A stretch of DNA of 64,000 nt from an uncultured Oscillospiraceae bacterium (GTDB lineage Bacteria; Bacillota; Clostridia; Oscillospirales; Oscillospiraceae). Shown here piece by piece: positions 45,602-56,710 of this stretch (its first letter is position 1; each line of letters opens with the position of its first letter). Where the stretch lies: positions 1 to 64,000 of the forward strand of contig CANRBG010000004.1 in NCBI GenBank assembly GCA_947628805.1, written 5' to 3'. Position numbers and translations under genes: made by a program. The notes under the pieces are model-generated. The model ran no database searches, was not told the origin of the DNA, and saw nothing but the letters and a program-made list of their open reading frames with translations.

Positions 45602-45787
45602 TCAGTAGTACCGCTTATGTTTGTTCTTGCGGGCCGCCTCGGACTTTTTCCGGCGCTTCACGCTGGGGCTCTGGTAATACTCCTTGCGGCGGAGGTCGTT
45701 CATGACGCCAGCCTTGGCGCAGCTGCGCTTGAACCGCTTGAGCGCGTTATCGAGAGATTCGTTCTCCTTGACGTAGATTTCCGACAT
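45602..45787 (-). CDS. rpsU: 30S ribosomal protein S21
   Basis: 61 residues: [43 protein letters not shown] and a very basic Lys/Arg tail. GGGGAGGG precedes the ATG. Stand-alone gene with a consensus promoter. Confidence 0.97.
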   Translation of the reverse strand: MSEIYVKENESLDNALKRFKRSCAKAGVMNDLRRKEYYQSPSVKRRKKSEAARKNKHKRYY

Positions 45788-45846
45788 TCTGTTTTCCCTC
45801 CCCTCGAATACGCCTCTTAGGTGCTTTATGTTTTCGAACCTTGCAT

Positions 45847-45875
45847 ATTATAAAGGTTTTGCGCGATGTTGTCAA
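45847..45875 (-). promoter_or_regulatory. Consensus promoter of rpsU
   Basis: TTGACA (45870-45875), 17 bp, TATAAT (45847-45852) on the minus strand: a full match to the housekeeping consensus. Confidence 0.9.
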
Positions 45876-45882
45876 GAAATTC

Positions 45883-48420
45883 TTATTTTTTCGGTTTCAA
45901 AATTAGATTCACCAGCCGGTTTTTCACCACGATGGTCTTGACCAGGTCCATTCCCTCCATAGCCCGGGCCACCTTGCCGTCGGCCTTGGCCGCGGCCAGG
46001 ACCGTGTCGTCGTCCACGTCGGCGGGAACGGTGACCGTGCTCTTGAGCTTGCCGTTCACCTGCACCGCCAGCTCCTTGGTCTGCTCCACCATCTTGGCCT
46101 CGTCGTAGGCCGGCCATTTCTGGCTCATGGCCCGGCCCTCGAAGCCCAGCATCTGCCACATCTCCTCCGCGATATGGGGCGCGAAGGGACTCAGCAGCAG
46201 GATCAGCACCCGCATGTCGCCCCGGGTTGGCTTCACCTTGTAAAACTCGTTCACCAATGTCATCATGGCGGCGATAGCGGTATTGAACTTCATCTCCTCG
46301 ATGTCCTCGGAGACCTTTTTGATGGTCCGGTGCAGCAGCGCCTCGGTGGCGGGGGTGACCTGGTCGCCGGTGGGGCCGGCCTCGGCCAGGGCCCAGACCC
46401 GGTCCAGGAACTTCTTGCAGCCCTTCACCGCGTTGTCGGACCAGGAGGCGGCCTTCTCAAAGTCGCCGATGAACATGGTGTAAAGGCGCATGGTGTCCGC
46501 GCCATAGTCCCGGACGATGTCGTCGGGATTGACCACGTTCCCAAGGGACTTGGACATCTTCACGCTGGGCCGCTCGGCCATCTCCCCGTACTTCTCCACC
46601 AGGTGGGCCCGGGCGGCCTTCTCGCTGCCGAACTGATCCACCAGCTCCTTCTGCTTTTCCGGGGACATGCAGCTGAAGCAGTGGGGGTTCTGGCCCAGGA
46701 TCATGCCGTGGCTGGTGCGCTTGGCGTAGGGCTCCTTGGTGGGCACCACGCCGATGTCGTAGAGGAATTTATGCCAGAAGCGGGAATACAGCAGATGCAG
46801 CGTGGTGTGCTCCATGCCGCCGTTGTACCAGTCCACTGGGGACCAGTAATCCAGCGCCTCCTTAGAGGCCAGGGCCTTGTCGTTGTGGGGGTCCATGTAC
46901 CGCAGGAAGTACCAGCTGGAGCCGGCCCACTGGGGCATGGTATCCGTCTCCCGCCGGGCGGGACCACCGCAGCAGGGGCAGGTGGTGTTGACCCAGTCGG
47001 TCATTTTGCTCAGCGGGCTCTCCCCGTCGTCGGTGGGCTCGTAGCTCTCCACATCCGGCAGCAGCAGGGGAAGCTGATCCTCCGGCAGGGGCTGCCAGCC
47101 GCACTTCTCGCACCAGACCATGGGGATCGGCTCGCCCCAATACCGCTGGCGGGAGAAGACCCAGTCCCGGAGCTTGAAATTCACCTGGGCGCGGCCAATG
47201 CCCTTTTCCTCCAGCCAACGGATGATCACGGGGATCGCCTCCCGGACGGTGAGACCGTTGAGGAATTCCGAGTTGACCAGGATACCGGTGTCGTCCTTGG
47301 CGGTAAAGGCGGCCTTCTGCACATCCTCGCCGCCGGAGACCACCTCGATGATCTCACAGCCGAATTTCTTGGCGAATTCCCAGTCCCGGTCGTCGTGGGC
47401 CGGCACGGCCATGATGGCGCCGGTGCCGTAGGACGCCAGCACGTAGTCGGATATGAAGATGGGTATCTGGCGTCCATTGACCGGGTTGACCGCCGCCACC
47501 CCGTCCAGGCACACGCCGGTCTTCTCTTTATTGAGCTCCGTCCGTTCCAGATCGCTCTTGGAGGCGGCGGCGTACTGGTAGGCCTGCACGTGGTTGGCGT
47601 TTTTCAAAAGGGGCATCCACTTTTTCACCAGCGCGTGCTCCGGGCTCAGGACCATATAGGTGGCGCCGAAGAGGGTGTCCGGCCGGGTGGTGAAGACCAC
47701 GATGTCGTCGCCGGTGGTGGCCTTGAAGGTGACCTCCGCGCCGGTGGAACGGCCGATCCAGTTTTTCTGCTGGAGCTTGACCCGCTCGATGTAGTCCAGC
47801 TCGTCCAGATCGTCGATGAGCCGCTGGGCGTAGGCGGTGATGCGCAGCATCCACTGGCTCTTTTCCTTCTGGATGACCGGCGAGCCGCACCGCTCGCACA
47901 CGCCCTCCACCACTTCCTCGTTGGCAAGCACGCACTTGCAGGAGGTGCACCAGTTCACCGGCATGGTGGCCTTGTAGGCCAGGCCCTTTTTCCACAGCTG
48001 CAGGAATATCCACTGGGTCCACTTATAGTATGTAGGATCCGTGGTATCCACCACCCGGTCCCAGTCAAAGCCAAAGCCCAGCATCTTCAGCTGCCGGGTG
48101 AAGTTGTCGATATTCTGCTTGGTGACCACGGCGGGGTGGATATGGTTTTTGATGGCGTAGTTCTCCGTGGGCAGGCCAAAGGCGTCGAACCCGATGGGGA
48201 ACAGCACGTTATAACCGTCCATCCGCTTTTTGCGGGTAACGATGTCCATGGCGGTAAAGGGCCGGGGATGGCCCACATGCAGTCCCTGGCCGGAGGGATA
48301 GGGAAACTCGATCAGCCCGTAAAACTTCGGTCGGGGATCGCCGGTGACGGCGGCGTAGGGCTTTTCCTGCTCCCAGACGCCCTGCCACTTTTTCTCAATG
48401 CGCGCAAAATCGTATGCCAT
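45883..48420 (-). CDS. leuS: Leucyl-tRNA synthetase
   Basis: 845 residues, class I synthetase. HIGH region reads [14 protein letters not shown] (near residue 46); KMSKS region [15 protein letters not shown] (near 621). Between them is the CP1 editing domain ([37 protein letters not shown]). Zinc-type Cys pairs appear at WCTSCKCV and CERCGSP. Start [13 protein letters not shown] at 48420 is the family N-terminus; upstream in-frame sequence is part of rsfS. It follows rsfS by 5 nt, with no obvious terminator before rpsU. Confidence 0.97.
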   Translation of the reverse strand: MAYDFARIEKKWQGVWEQEKPYAAVTGDPRPKFYGLIEFPYPSGQGLHVGHPRPFTAMDIVTRKKRMDGYNVLFPIGFDAFGLPTENYAIKNHIHPAVVTKQNIDNFTRQLKMLGFGFDWDRVVDTTDPTYYKWTQWIFLQLWKKGLAYKATMPVNWCTSCKCVLANEEVVEGVCERCGSPVIQKEKSQWMLRITAYAQRLIDDLDELDYIERVKLQQKNWIGRSTGAEVTFKATTGDDIVVFTTRPDTLFGATYMVLSPEHALVKKWMPLLKNANHVQAYQYAAASKSDLERTELNKEKTGVCLDGVAAVNPVNGRQIPIFISDYVLASYGTGAIMAVPAHDDRDWEFAKKFGCEIIEVVSGGEDVQKAAFTAKDDTGILVNSEFLNGLTVREAIPVIIRWLEEKGIGRAQVNFKLRDWVFSRQRYWGEPIPMVWCEKCGWQPLPEDQLPLLLPDVESYEPTDDGESPLSKMTDWVNTTCPCCGGPARRETDTMPQWAGSSWYFLRYMDPHNDKALASKEALDYWSPVDWYNGGMEHTTLHLLYSRFWHKFLYDIGVVPTKEPYAKRTSHGMILGQNPHCFSCMSPEKQKELVDQFGSEKAARAHLVEKYGEMAERPSVKMSKSLGNVVNPDDIVRDYGADTMRLYTMFIGDFEKAASWSDNAVKGCKKFLDRVWALAEAGPTGDQVTPATEALLHRTIKKVSEDIEEMKFNTAIAAMMTLVNEFYKVKPTRGDMRVLILLLSPFAPHIAEEMWQMLGFEGRAMSQKWPAYDEAKMVEQTKELAVQVNGKLKSTVTVPADVDDDTVLAAAKADGKVARAMEGMDLVKTIVVKNRLVNLILKPKK

Positions 48421-48425
48421 AGCGT

Positions 48426-48782
48426 TTATGCCTCTACAATCTCGTTGATATCCACGTCCAGAGCGTCGTTCCAGAGCCGTTCCAGGCTGTAAAATTCCCG
48501 GGCCTCCCGCTGGAAGATGTGCACCACCAGGCACCCGAAGTCCAGCAGCAGCCAGGTGCTGTTGCGGCTGCCCTCCCGCCGGAGCGGGGGCATGCCCGCC
48601 TCGGAAAGGCGCTTGTCCACCTCGTCGTACAAGGTGCGCACATGGGGCGTGGAGTTTGCGGTGCAGATGCAGAAATAGTCCGCCAGCACCGTCAGATCCG
48701 TGGTCTTCAAAAGGCGGATATCCGTGGCCTGCTTATCCGACAGGGCCTTCACCGCTAATTTTGCCGCTTCAAAAGGTTCCAT
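48426..48782 (-). CDS. rsfS: Ribosome silencing factor RsfS
   Basis: 118 residues. [50 protein letters not shown] and [28 protein letters not shown] are the RsfS/Iojap pattern (binds L14 and blocks subunit joining). ATG 48780-48782 has GGAGG 5 nt upstream; a longer reading would run into repeat A3. Downstream of nadD-yqeK, the usual Bacillota order. Confidence 0.93.
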   Translation of the reverse strand: MEPFEAAKLAVKALSDKQATDIRLLKTTDLTVLADYFCICTANSTPHVRTLYDEVDKRLSEAGMPPLRREGSRNSTWLLLDFGCLVVHIFQREAREFYSLERLWNDALDVDINEIVEA

Positions 48783-48839
48783 TCTGTCCTCCTCTGTCAT
48801 GAGCTTCTCAATTGCCGCTCTATTTGAGTCCATTTTAAA

Positions 48840-48950
48840 CTGCTCGGCAGGAGTGAATCCCGCCGGCAGAAAGTCAAAAACCTGTCGCACAGCGGTTTTT
48901 GACTTTGACGCGCGGGAATGCCGCGCGGCTCGCCCTGACCAGGCTTCGCT
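48840..48950 (-). repeat. Family A structured intergenic element, copy A3 (between nadD-yqeK and rsfS)
   Basis: Same order as A1 and A2 and again in the sense of the downstream gene. Stems: GCC/GGC with loop CTGACCA (48932-48944), CGCGCG/CGCGCG (48909-48914, 48922-48927), 13-bp AAAGTCAAAAACC (48870-48882) with GGTTTTTGACTTT (48894-48906). The loop TGTCGCACAGC is identical to A2. Against A1/A2 one G-C pair has become A-T on both sides. Confidence 0.85.
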
Positions 48951-48964
48951 GTAGACCGTCTATC

Positions 48965-50182
48965 CTAGTCCTGATCCGCTTCCGGCGTCCAGGCCACCGG
49001 CGGGACGCCTCTTTCTTTCAGCCGCTTCTCATAATACTGCTGGGCCGTGACCGTGTCCTCATGGGGCTGGCGGCCCTTCTCCCGGACCTCCGCCAGGCTC
49101 ATCCGCAACGCCAGATCCATGGCCGCGTCCAGGTCCTCGTAAGCCGCCTGGCGCAGCTCGGCCAGGCCCGAAAAGCCGTGGCGGTTAGGCTCTATGTAGT
49201 CGGCCAGATATACGATCCGCTGCAGGTCCGTCATGGCGGGCCGGCCCGTGGTGTGCCAGCGGACCGCCTGGACGATATGCTCCGGGATGCCGAATCGCTC
49301 CGCCGCGAAAGGCCCGCCCGTCAGCGAATGCAGCAGCTTTTCGCTGGCCAGCTGGCACGCATCCGGTATGATACCATATTTTTCGCAAAGGCACAACTGC
49401 TCGTCATAGCTGCACTTTTTCGTGATGTCGTGGACGATGGCCGCCTCCGCCGCGTCGTCCACATCCACCCCCCAGCGCGCCGCCAGGGACCGGGCCTCCG
49501 CCTCCGTGCCCTGGACATGGGGCACACGGCCGGGCTTCAGATAGGCGTAAGCCTTCTCCCGCAGCCAGTCAAAGTCCGGCTTGGCGCCGTACAGCCGCTT
49601 TTGGATGATGTATCCGTACACGCTCTCCGGCACCAGCTCCCGGCCCCGCCGGGCCGGCAGCAGCGCCCGGACCTGGGTGGAGGATACCCGCACCGGCTCC
49701 CCGGAAAGCACATACACCGTGGCCCCGTACCGCTGCCGCAGCCGGGCCGCCGCCGCCTCGATCTCCCGCTCCCGGCCGGTCTCCCGGGCGAACACCGCCG
49801 CCGACGCCAGGGACAAGATCGTCTCCGGTTCGTGCCAGTCCTCCAAGGTCAGCAGCATGTCCGTGCCCATGAGGAATATGAGCTCCGCCGCCGGATACCG
49901 CTGGCGCAGCTGCCGCAGGGTGTCCGACGTATAGCTGGGACCGCTCCGTTCCAGCTCGACGTCCGACGCCTGGCAGCCGGGTATCTCCCCCGCCGCCAGC
50001 TCCGCCATGGCCAGCCGCTCCGCCGCCGGGGGACTGGCCTTGGAAAGGGCCTTGTGGGGCGGCTCCGCCGCCGGGATCAGCAGGATCTGGTCCGGCTCCA
50101 GGGCCGCAGCGGCTACCTGGACCGAGCGGATATGCCCGATGTGGGGCGGGTCGAAGCTTCCGCCATAAACAAGCACTTTCAT
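48965..50182 (-). CDS. nadD: Fused nicotinate-nucleotide adenylyltransferase and YqeK-type HD phosphohydrolase
   Basis: 405 residues, twice the size of NadD alone. Residues 1-195: nucleotidyltransferase with GGSFDPPHIGH (7-17) and SSTQVR (167-172), making deamido-NAD. Residues 205-395: HD domain with H222, HD at 251-252 and later ASEKLLHS and VRWHTTGRPAMTDLQRIVYLADYIEPNR, as in YqeK diadenosine-tetraphosphate hydrolases. In most Bacillota these are adjacent separate genes; here they form one frame. ATG 50182 follows AAGG. The gap to yhbY is 13 nt. Confidence 0.92.
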   Translation of the reverse strand: MKVLVYGGSFDPPHIGHIRSVQVAAAALEPDQILLIPAAEPPHKALSKASPPAAERLAMAELAAGEIPGCQASDVELERSGPSYTSDTLRQLRQRYPAAELIFLMGTDMLLTLEDWHEPETILSLASAAVFARETGREREIEAAAARLRQRYGATVYVLSGEPVRVSSTQVRALLPARRGRELVPESVYGYIIQKRLYGAKPDFDWLREKAYAYLKPGRVPHVQGTEAEARSLAARWGVDVDDAAEAAIVHDITKKCSYDEQLCLCEKYGIIPDACQLASEKLLHSLTGGPFAAERFGIPEHIVQAVRWHTTGRPAMTDLQRIVYLADYIEPNRHGFSGLAELRQAAYEDLDAAMDLALRMSLAEVREKGRQPHEDTVTAQQYYEKRLKERGVPPVAWTPEADQD

Positions 50183-50195
50183 CTTCACGCCTTTT

Positions 50196-50492
50196 TCACG
50201 CCTTCGGCAAAATTATTTTCGCCCCGTCCGGCCGCTTTTTATACAGCACGAACACCTTCCCGATCACCTGCACGCCCTCGGCCTGACAGGCCTCGCACAA
50301 AAGCTGCTGGGCCTCCCGGGCGGTATAGGGGCAGTTCTCCTGGACCCGGCCCTTCACCAGCTCCCGGGCGGCCAGGGCCTCCCGGGCCTGGACGGTCACC
50401 GGCTCGGTGACGCCTCCCTTGCCCACGTAGAGGATGGTCTCCTCCTTTTGGGCCAGGGACCGCAGATAGGCCCGCTGCTTACCGGTCAACAT
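50196..50492 (-). CDS. yhbY: YhbY-type CRM-domain RNA-binding protein
   Basis: 98 residues. [50 protein letters not shown] and a C-terminal KVFVLYKKR are the CRS1-YhbY fold linked to large-subunit assembly. Starts inside the end of rdgB (14-nt overlap). Confidence 0.93.
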   Translation of the reverse strand: MLTGKQRAYLRSLAQKEETILYVGKGGVTEPVTVQAREALAARELVKGRVQENCPYTAREAQQLLCEACQAEGVQVIGKVFVLYKKRPDGAKIILPKA

Positions 50493-51072
50493 AGCTTTCC
50501 AGCTCCTTCCGAAACGCCGCCAGGGCCCGGGCCCGGTGGGAGATGCTGTTTTTCACCGCCGGACCAAGCTGGCCGAAGCTCTCATCATACCCCTCCGGGG
50601 CGAACACGGGGTCGTACCCGAAGCCCTCCGTCCCCGCCGGGGCGGTCAGGATCCGGCCCGGGCACTCCCCCCGGGCCCGGAGGATATCCCCACCCGGGAA
50701 CACGCAGCAGATGCAGCTGACGAACTTTGCGCTCCGGTCCGCTTTGTCCCGCATCTGGTCCAGCAGGTATTCATACTTCTGCTGGTCCGTCCAGGCCTTG
50801 CCGCCTCCGTACCGGGCGGACAGGACCCCCGGCGCGCCGTCCAGCGCGTCCACGCACAGGCCCGAATCGTCCGCCACCGCCGGCAGGTCCGAGGCGGCGC
50901 AGATGGCCGACGCCTTCAAAAAGGCGTTTTCCTCAAAGGTATCGCCGGTCTCTGCCACGTCCAGATCGAAGCCCGCCTCCGCCTGGGAGACGATCTGGAC
51001 CCCCAGCGGCTCCAATATCTCCCGGAACTCCCGGAGCTTGCCCCGGTTACCGGACGCCAGTATCAGTTTCAT
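50479..51072 (-). CDS. rdgB: XTP/dITP pyrophosphatase (non-canonical purine NTPase)
   Basis: Removes ITP/XTP from nucleotide pools. It has 197 residues. [38 protein letters not shown] and the C-terminal [12 protein letters not shown] and SISHRARAL are diagnostic. Overlaps both neighbours, consistent with one operon. Confidence 0.95.
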   Translation of the reverse strand: MKLILASGNRGKLREFREILEPLGVQIVSQAEAGFDLDVAETGDTFEENAFLKASAICAASDLPAVADDSGLCVDALDGAPGVLSARYGGGKAWTDQQKYEYLLDQMRDKADRSAKFVSCICCVFPGGDILRARGECPGRILTAPAGTEGFGYDPVFAPEGYDESFGQLGPAVKNSISHRARALAAFRKELESYVDR

Positions 51073-51938
51073 CGGACCATCGCCTCCGCAAATTCCCGGG
51101 CGTCGAAGTCCCGCAGATCGTCCACGCCCTCGCCGACGCCGGCCAGCTTCACAGGCACCCCCAGCCGCCGGGCGATGGAGAACACCACGCCCCCCTTGGC
51201 CGTGCCATCCAGCTTGGTCAGCACGATGCCGGTCACCCCGGCGGCCTTGGCGAACTGCTCCGCTTGGATGAGGCCGTTCTGGCCCGTGGTAGCGTCCAGC
51301 ACCAGCAATATCTCCCGGTCGGCCCCGGGCAGCTCCCGGTCCACGATCCGGGTGAGCTTGGTAAGCTCGTTCATCAGGTTCTGTTTGTTGTGCAGCCGTC
51401 CGGCGGTGTCCACGATCACAAGATCGCTGCCCCTTGCCTTGGCGGCGCTGCAGGCGTCAAAGACCACCGCGCCGGGGTCGCCGCCTTCCCCGTGGCGGAC
51501 GATGTCCGCCCCGGTGCGCTCCGCCCAGATACCCAGCTGCTCCGCCGCCGCGGCCCGGAACGTGTCCGCCGCGCACAGCAGCACCTTTTTCCCCTGGTCT
51601 GTGTACCGCTTGGCCAGCTTGCCGATGGTGGTGGTCTTGCCCACGCCGTTGACGCCCACCATCAGGATCACGGCGGGCTTGGTGTCCAATCGCAGCGCCG
51701 GGGAGCCGGCCGCCTCCATCTCCGCCGTCAGAATGTCCACCAGCTTTGCCTGGACCTGGTCGCCTTTCAGCTTCTTCTCCCGGCGCAGGGCCTCCACGGC
51801 GTCCTCCGCCGTCTCCACCCCCGCGTCGGCCAATATGAGCCGCTCCTCCAGCTCGTCCAGAAAGTCCTCGTCCACCCCCGAAAAGGCGGAAAACAGTCCC
51901 CCGAACAGACCCTTTTTCTTTTCCTTGAATAGTGCCAT
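51069..51938 (-). CDS. ftsY: Signal recognition particle receptor FtsY
   Basis: 289 residues: short N-terminal region without a long acidic A domain, then NG domain. P-loop [10 protein letters not shown] (95-104), DTAGRLHNK and [11 protein letters not shown] are visible. Delivers SRP-ribosome complexes to the membrane. ATG 51936-51938 with AAGGAG upstream. smc-ftsY order is standard for Bacillota. Confidence 0.96.
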   Translation of the reverse strand: MALFKEKKKGLFGGLFSAFSGVDEDFLDELEERLILADAGVETAEDAVEALRREKKLKGDQVQAKLVDILTAEMEAAGSPALRLDTKPAVILMVGVNGVGKTTTIGKLAKRYTDQGKKVLLCAADTFRAAAAEQLGIWAERTGADIVRHGEGGDPGAVVFDACSAAKARGSDLVIVDTAGRLHNKQNLMNELTKLTRIVDRELPGADREILLVLDATTGQNGLIQAEQFAKAAGVTGIVLTKLDGTAKGGVVFSIARRLGVPVKLAGVGEGVDDLRDFDAREFAEAMVR

Positions 51939-51953
51939 CGCTCGCAAATCTCC

Positions 51954-54900
51954 TTAGTTTTCCGCAGTTTTCTGGGCCTCGGCCAGATCCAGCTCGATGA
52001 TGCGGGACACGCCCTTTTCCTGCATGGTGACCCCCAGCAGCACATCCGCCTTCTCCATGGTGCCCCGGCGGTGGGTTATGACCACGAATTGAGTCTTTTC
52101 CAGCCGGTGCAGGTACTCGGCGAAGCGCAGCACGTTTTCCTCGTCCAAAGCCGCCTCGATCTCGTCCATGACGCAAAAAGGCGTGGGCTTCAGCTTCAGG
52201 ATGGAGAAGTACAGCGCGATGGCCACGAAGGCCTTCTCCCCGCCGGACAAAAGGCTGATGTTGCTGACCGCCTTGCCCGGAGGCTGGACCTTGATCTCGA
52301 TGCCGCAATTGAGTACGTCGGCCTCGTCCTCCAGCCGCAGGCTGGCCCGGCCGCCGCCGAAAAGCTCCAAAAACGTGGAGCGGAAGCTTTCGTTGATGGC
52401 GTTGAACTCCCGGGTGAAGATCTCCTCCATCTGGCTGGTGATATCCCCGATGATGGTCAAAAGCTCGCTCTTGGCCTTGGCGATGTCGTCCCGCTGCTCG
52501 GTGAGGTAATCGTACCGCTCCCCTACCCGCTTGCTCTCTTCGATGGCCCCCAGGTTGGGGGTGCCCAGGTCCCGGATCTGCCGGCGCAGCTCCGCCACCC
52601 GGCGGTTGGCGGCCGTCAGGCTTTCAATGGGCTGCCGCTGAGCCTGGGCCGCGGAACGGGTCAGCTCGTAGTTGTCCCACAGCCGGTCGATGATCTGCTT
52701 TTCCTCCATCTCCGCCGCCAGGGTCTGCCGCTCGATGGATGCCACCAGCCGCTCCTGGGCCAACAGGGCCTCGTTCTGCCGCTGGGCGTCCTTGTCCGTC
52801 TGGGTGCGGGTGGCCTCCAGTTCCAGCTTCTGGCCGGTGATGGTCCGCAGCTTCTCCCGCATGGCCTCCGCCTGGTCCGCCAGCTCCCGGCCCCGGGCCT
52901 CGTTTTCCTCCATGGCCCGGTCGATGCCGTCGTTTTTCTTCTCATAGGCCGTCATCAGCGTGCGCCGCTGCTCGCCGCCCGCCGTCATGGCCGCCTTTAC
53001 GTCCTCCAGCTGCTTCGCGCTGGTTGCTTTCGCATCCCGCTCCGCCTGCAGCGACGCTGCCTCCGCCTGGACCTGGGCCAGCTCCTGGCCCGCCACATCC
53101 ATGTCGTACCGGGCGGCGGCCAGCTCCCGCTCGGCCTCTTCCAGAGCGGCGGTCCTCTCCTGCTGCCGCTTCAAAAGCCCCACCCGCTCCGTGCGCAGCC
53201 GGGTAAGCTCGTTGGCCCGGGAAATCACGCCGGTGCCCTTGGCCGCGCTGCCGCCGGTCATGGAGCCCCCCGCATGGATCATCTGCCCGTCCAGGGACAC
53301 GATCCTAAATTGGTTTTTGTGCCGCCGGGCGATGTTCACCGCGTCGCCCAGGGTCTCCGCCACCACCGTTCGGCCCAGGAGATTTTCAAATATGTTCCGG
53401 TACCGGCTGTCGAATTCCACCAGCTCCAGGGCCAAGCCCAGACAGCCCTTCTCCCCCTGGGGGACCCGGTCCAGCACATTGCCCCGGATGGCGCTCAGGG
53501 GCAGGAAGGTGCCTCGGCCAGCGTCCCGCCGCTTCAAAAACTCGATGGCGGTCTTGCCGTCCTCGGGCTCGTCCACCACGATGTTCTGGGCCGCCGCGCC
53601 CAAAGCCGTCTCCACGGCCAGGGCGTACCGGTCGGCGGTGCGCACCAGATTGGCCACGGGACCGTGGATGCCGCGCAGGGCCCCGCCCCGGCTCTCCCGC
53701 ATGACGGTCTTCACCGCCCGGTTGAAGCCCTCGTAGTCCTTTTCCATCTCCGTGAGCATGTTGATCCGTCCGTCCATGCTCCGGCCGTCCACCGTCAGGC
53801 GGGTCACCTCGTCCCGGAGGGCCGTCACCTTGCTCTCCCGGCCGGACATCTTCATCCGGTGGCCGTTGACGATGTTGGATAGCTGCTGGATCTTCCCGGC
53901 CAGCTCCCGGGACTGTTCCTCCGTCTCCGCCATGCGGGCCCGGAGGGCGCCGATCTGCTCGTCCAGGGCCTGGATACGGCCCTGGTCGGCGCTCATATCC
54001 GAGCGGAGGCGCTCCATGGCGTCCAGGTTGCTGCGCTTTTCCGAGGCCAGCACCGCCGCGGCCTGCTTGTTCTCGCCGATCTGGCTCTCCTTGTCGCTGA
54101 GCCGCTCCCGGACCGCCTCCATCTCCAGGTCCTTTTCCCGCATCTTCTCCGTGATGGACTCGCTGCGGCGGTAATTCTCCGTGACGCTGGAACGGACCTG
54201 CTCCAGCTCCGCCTTGGCCGCGTCAAAGCTGGCCTTGATGGCCTCGGTCTGGCCGGACAGCTTATCCAAACTCTCCATCCAGACGGAGACCTCCAGCCCT
54301 TTCAGCTCCCCCTGCAGGGACAGGTACTTCTCCGCCACCTGGGCCTGTTTGCGCAGGGGCGTCAGCTGCAGCTCCAGCTCGTCGATCTTGTCCCCCACCC
54401 GGACCAGGGCGTCGTCCGTGGCGGCCAGCTTCCGCTCCGCCTCCTCTTTCCGAAAGCGGAAGCGGGATATGCCCGCCGCCTGCTCGAATATCTCCCGCCG
54501 GTCCGTGCTCTTGGCGGAGACGATCTCCGCGATGCGGCCCTGGCCAATGATGGAATAGCCGTCCCGGCCCAGGCCTGTGTCCATCAAAAGCTCGTTCACG
54601 TCCCGGAGCCGGACCGATTCCTTGTTTATGTAGTATTCGCTGTCCCCGCTGCGGTAATACCGCCGGGAGATGGCAAGCTCGTCCGCGTCCACGGGAAAGA
54701 TGCGGGCGGAATTGTCCAGCACCAGCGTCACCTGGGCAAAGCCCAGCTTGCCCCGCTTTTCCGTGCCGCCGAAGATCACGTCCTCCATCTTGCCGCCCCG
54801 GAGGGCCCGGGTCCGCTGCTCCCCCATGACCCAGAGGATGGCGTCGGAGATGTTGGACTTGCCGGACCCGTTGGGGCCCACGATCATGGTCACATCCTTG

Positions 54901-54968
54901 TCGAAGAGGATCGTCGTCTTGTCGGGAAAGGATTTGAATCCCTGTATCTCCAAGGCTTTTAAATACAA
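51954..54968 (-). CDS. smc: Chromosome partition protein Smc, short-armed
   Basis: 1004 residues against about 1,190 in Bacillus. Head: Walker [10 protein letters not shown] (31-39), then [17 protein letters not shown]-arm coiled coil about 170-425; hinge about 428-575 ([25 protein letters not shown] to [14 protein letters not shown]); C-arm to about 840; C-head with [14 protein letters not shown] and [13 protein letters not shown]. Both arms look about equally shortened, so this is a real shorter coil and not a truncation. Start is TTG 54968, with GAGGT 9 nt upstream. It has its own promoter inside the upstream gene. Confidence 0.96.
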   Translation of the reverse strand: MYLKALEIQGFKSFPDKTTILFDKDVTMIVGPNGSGKSNISDAILWVMGEQRTRALRGGKMEDVIFGGTEKRGKLGFAQVTLVLDNSARIFPVDADELAISRRYYRSGDSEYYINKESVRLRDVNELLMDTGLGRDGYSIIGQGRIAEIVSAKSTDRREIFEQAAGISRFRFRKEEAERKLAATDDALVRVGDKIDELELQLTPLRKQAQVAEKYLSLQGELKGLEVSVWMESLDKLSGQTEAIKASFDAAKAELEQVRSSVTENYRRSESITEKMREKDLEMEAVRERLSDKESQIGENKQAAAVLASEKRSNLDAMERLRSDMSADQGRIQALDEQIGALRARMAETEEQSRELAGKIQQLSNIVNGHRMKMSGRESKVTALRDEVTRLTVDGRSMDGRINMLTEMEKDYEGFNRAVKTVMRESRGGALRGIHGPVANLVRTADRYALAVETALGAAAQNIVVDEPEDGKTAIEFLKRRDAGRGTFLPLSAIRGNVLDRVPQGEKGCLGLALELVEFDSRYRNIFENLLGRTVVAETLGDAVNIARRHKNQFRIVSLDGQMIHAGGSMTGGSAAKGTGVISRANELTRLRTERVGLLKRQQERTAALEEAERELAAARYDMDVAGQELAQVQAEAASLQAERDAKATSAKQLEDVKAAMTAGGEQRRTLMTAYEKKNDGIDRAMEENEARGRELADQAEAMREKLRTITGQKLELEATRTQTDKDAQRQNEALLAQERLVASIERQTLAAEMEEKQIIDRLWDNYELTRSAAQAQRQPIESLTAANRRVAELRRQIRDLGTPNLGAIEESKRVGERYDYLTEQRDDIAKAKSELLTIIGDITSQMEEIFTREFNAINESFRSTFLELFGGGRASLRLEDEADVLNCGIEIKVQPPGKAVSNISLLSGGEKAFVAIALYFSILKLKPTPFCVMDEIEAALDEENVLRFAEYLHRLEKTQFVVITHRRGTMEKADVLLGVTMQEKGVSRIIELDLAEAQKTAEN

Positions 54969-55016
54969 AATCTTATACCTCAGTGCCTGTTATCTGCATG
55001 TAAAAACACAAAATAT

Positions 55017-55045
55017 AGTATACCCCAATCAGGGCCTCACGTCAA
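55017..55045 (-). promoter_or_regulatory. Promoter of smc-ftsY, inside the 3' end of the radical SAM gene
   Basis: TTGACG (55040-55045), 17 bp, TATACT (55017-55022) on the minus strand. The -35 lies in the last codons of the upstream gene. Confidence 0.65.
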
Positions 55046-56036
55046 CAAGAGAAACGCCCTGTCCCGCCGTTTCCGTCGCTTTGACGGCGAGGTCGGCCAG
55101 ACCAAATTCCTCCCGCAGAGACGCGATGTTGCGCCGGTGCTGGCCGATCATGGCGGATACCCGCGCCGGGGCCACCCCCAGGGTCACATGGCTGCCCGGC
55201 GGAACGTCCCGCAAAAGCGCCGCCGCCTGCCGGCGCAGTATCTCCGAGCGGACCAGCTCCCCCAGGGCCGGGTGATAGGCCCCCGCCACCGCGCCCCCGG
55301 CTGACAGTTCATCCGTGGGATTCAGCCCCAGGCGGATGACGGGTATGCCCGCCGCCTCGAACATCGGCAAAATATCCGCGCATACCGCCACCGCGTCGGC
55401 CACGGTGTGCTCCCGATAGGTCCCGGCCCGCCACATGTCCTCCAGAGGCGTGTTTCTCACGATCACCGTGGGGTAGATGCGGACCCCGTCCGGAGCCAGA
55501 CCGATCAGGTGCCGCGCCGTCTCCACATCCTTATCCCGGTCCGAGCCGGGCAGGCCGGTCATCATCTGCAAAATGAGCCGCAGTCCCGCTTTTTTCACCA
55601 GCCCCGCCGCCCGGACCGTGTCGGCGGCGGTATGGCCCCGGCCGGAGGCCGTCAGGACACCGTCGTCCATGGACTGGGCCCCCAGCTCCACGGTGGTCAC
55701 CCCGTAGCCTTTCAGCATGGCGAGCCCCTCCGGGTCCACCGCGTCGGGCCGGGTGGAAAGACGGATGGAGGCCACCGTCCCGTCCGCCAGCCAGGGCTGG
55801 GCCGCTTCCAGCAGCTCCGCCTGCAGCGCCGGGCTCACCGCCGTGAAGCTGCCCCCGTAAAAGGCCAGCTCCAGGCCGGACCAGCCCCGGGCCTTCACGG
55901 CCTCCAGCGCCCTGGCCACATCAGCCCCGGATGCGGGCAAGGGGCTGCCGGAGATGCGCTTCTGGTCGCAGAAGACGCAGTCGTTCGGGCAGCCCCAATT
56001 TGGCACGAAGATGGGTATGATCCGCCTCCGGGCCAT
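55029..56036 (-). CDS. Elp3-like radical SAM protein
   Basis: 335 residues. The cluster motif is CPNDCVFC (16-23, CxxxCxxC type); then ELAFYGGSFTAV, STRPDAVDPEGL, VELGAQSMDDGVL and LQMMTGLPGSDR follow the bacterial Elp3-like family found between rnc and smc in Clostridia. No acetyltransferase domain, so it is not a full Elp3. ATG 56036 shares one base with the rnc stop (TGATG). Substrate unknown; tRNA modification is inferred from the family. Confidence 0.9.
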   Translation of the reverse strand: MARRRIIPIFVPNWGCPNDCVFCDQKRISGSPLPASGADVARALEAVKARGWSGLELAFYGGSFTAVSPALQAELLEAAQPWLADGTVASIRLSTRPDAVDPEGLAMLKGYGVTTVELGAQSMDDGVLTASGRGHTAADTVRAAGLVKKAGLRLILQMMTGLPGSDRDKDVETARHLIGLAPDGVRIYPTVIVRNTPLEDMWRAGTYREHTVADAVAVCADILPMFEAAGIPVIRLGLNPTDELSAGGAVAGAYHPALGELVRSEILRRQAAALLRDVPPGSHVTLGVAPARVSAMIGQHRRNIASLREEFGLADLAVKATETAGQGVSLVDVRP

Positions 56037-56710
56037 CAGTTTTTCAGCAGAGCCAGGGCGGCTCTGGCCGCCGCCTGCTCCGCTTCCTTTTTGCTCTTGC
56101 CCTCGCCGCTGGCGGTGGCCCCATCGTGGAGCAGCACGCTTGCGGTGAAGGTCTTGTTGTGGTCCGGGCCGGACTCGCCCACAATGGAGTACACCGGCGC
56201 GGCCCCGCCGGATCGCTGCAAAAGCTCCTGCAGCTGGGTCTTGTAGTCCGTCCGCACGGGCCGATGGCCCGCCAGCAGATCTTTCAGGATGCGCTCGTCG
56301 ATGAACCGCTCCGCCGGCTCCAGGCCACCGTCCAGGTAGATGGCGGCGATGATGGCCTCCACGCAGTCCGCCAGAATGGACGTGCGGGTCCGGCCCCCGT
56401 TGCAACGCTCGTTCCGGCCCAGACGGATATAGCTGCCCAGGTCCAGAGCCAGGGCCACCTGGTGGAGGCTTGCCTCACACACCAGCTCAGCCCGCAGACG
56501 GGTCAGGCCCCCCTCCGGCATGTCCGGGTACAGTCGGCACAGATTTTTGGCCGCGCAGAAGCCCAGCACCGCGTCGCCCAGAAATTCCAGGCGCTCGTTG
56601 CTGCGGCGAAGCTGCGGCTGTTCGTTGGCGTAGGAGCTGTGGGTCAGAGCGTTTTCCAGGTAAGAGCGGTCGGTAAAGGTATATCCCAGCCGCTTTTCCA
56701 GCTGCTCCAT
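56036..56710 (-). CDS. rnc: Ribonuclease III
   Basis: Processes rRNA precursors and dsRNA. It has 224 residues. Signature NERLEFLGD at 38-46; second acidic site DCVEAIIAAIYLD; dsRNA-binding domain from about 155 (DYKTQLQELLQ ... SKKEAEQAAARAALALLKN). ATG 56710 overlaps the acpP stop (TAATG). Confidence 0.96.
   Translation of the reverse strand: MEQLEKRLGYTFTDRSYLENALTHSSYANEQPQLRRSNERLEFLGDAVLGFCAAKNLCRLYPDMPEGGLTRLRAELVCEASLHQVALALDLGSYIRLGRNERCNGGRTRTSILADCVEAIIAAIYLDGGLEPAERFIDERILKDLLAGHRPVRTDYKTQLQELLQRSGGAAPVYSIVGESGPDHNKTFTASVLLHDGATASGEGKSKKEAEQAAARAALALLKN

Noticed and set aside
48783-48890. N-terminal extension of RsfS
   Set aside because: The extra residues would be translated from the family A repeat. 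A good ribosome-binding site precedes the internal ATG at 48782, which fits family length.
51457-52308. An open frame bridging ftsY and smc on the minus strand
   Set aside because: It overlaps both genes in a different frame, has no ribosome-binding site and gives a low-complexity Arg/Gly product.
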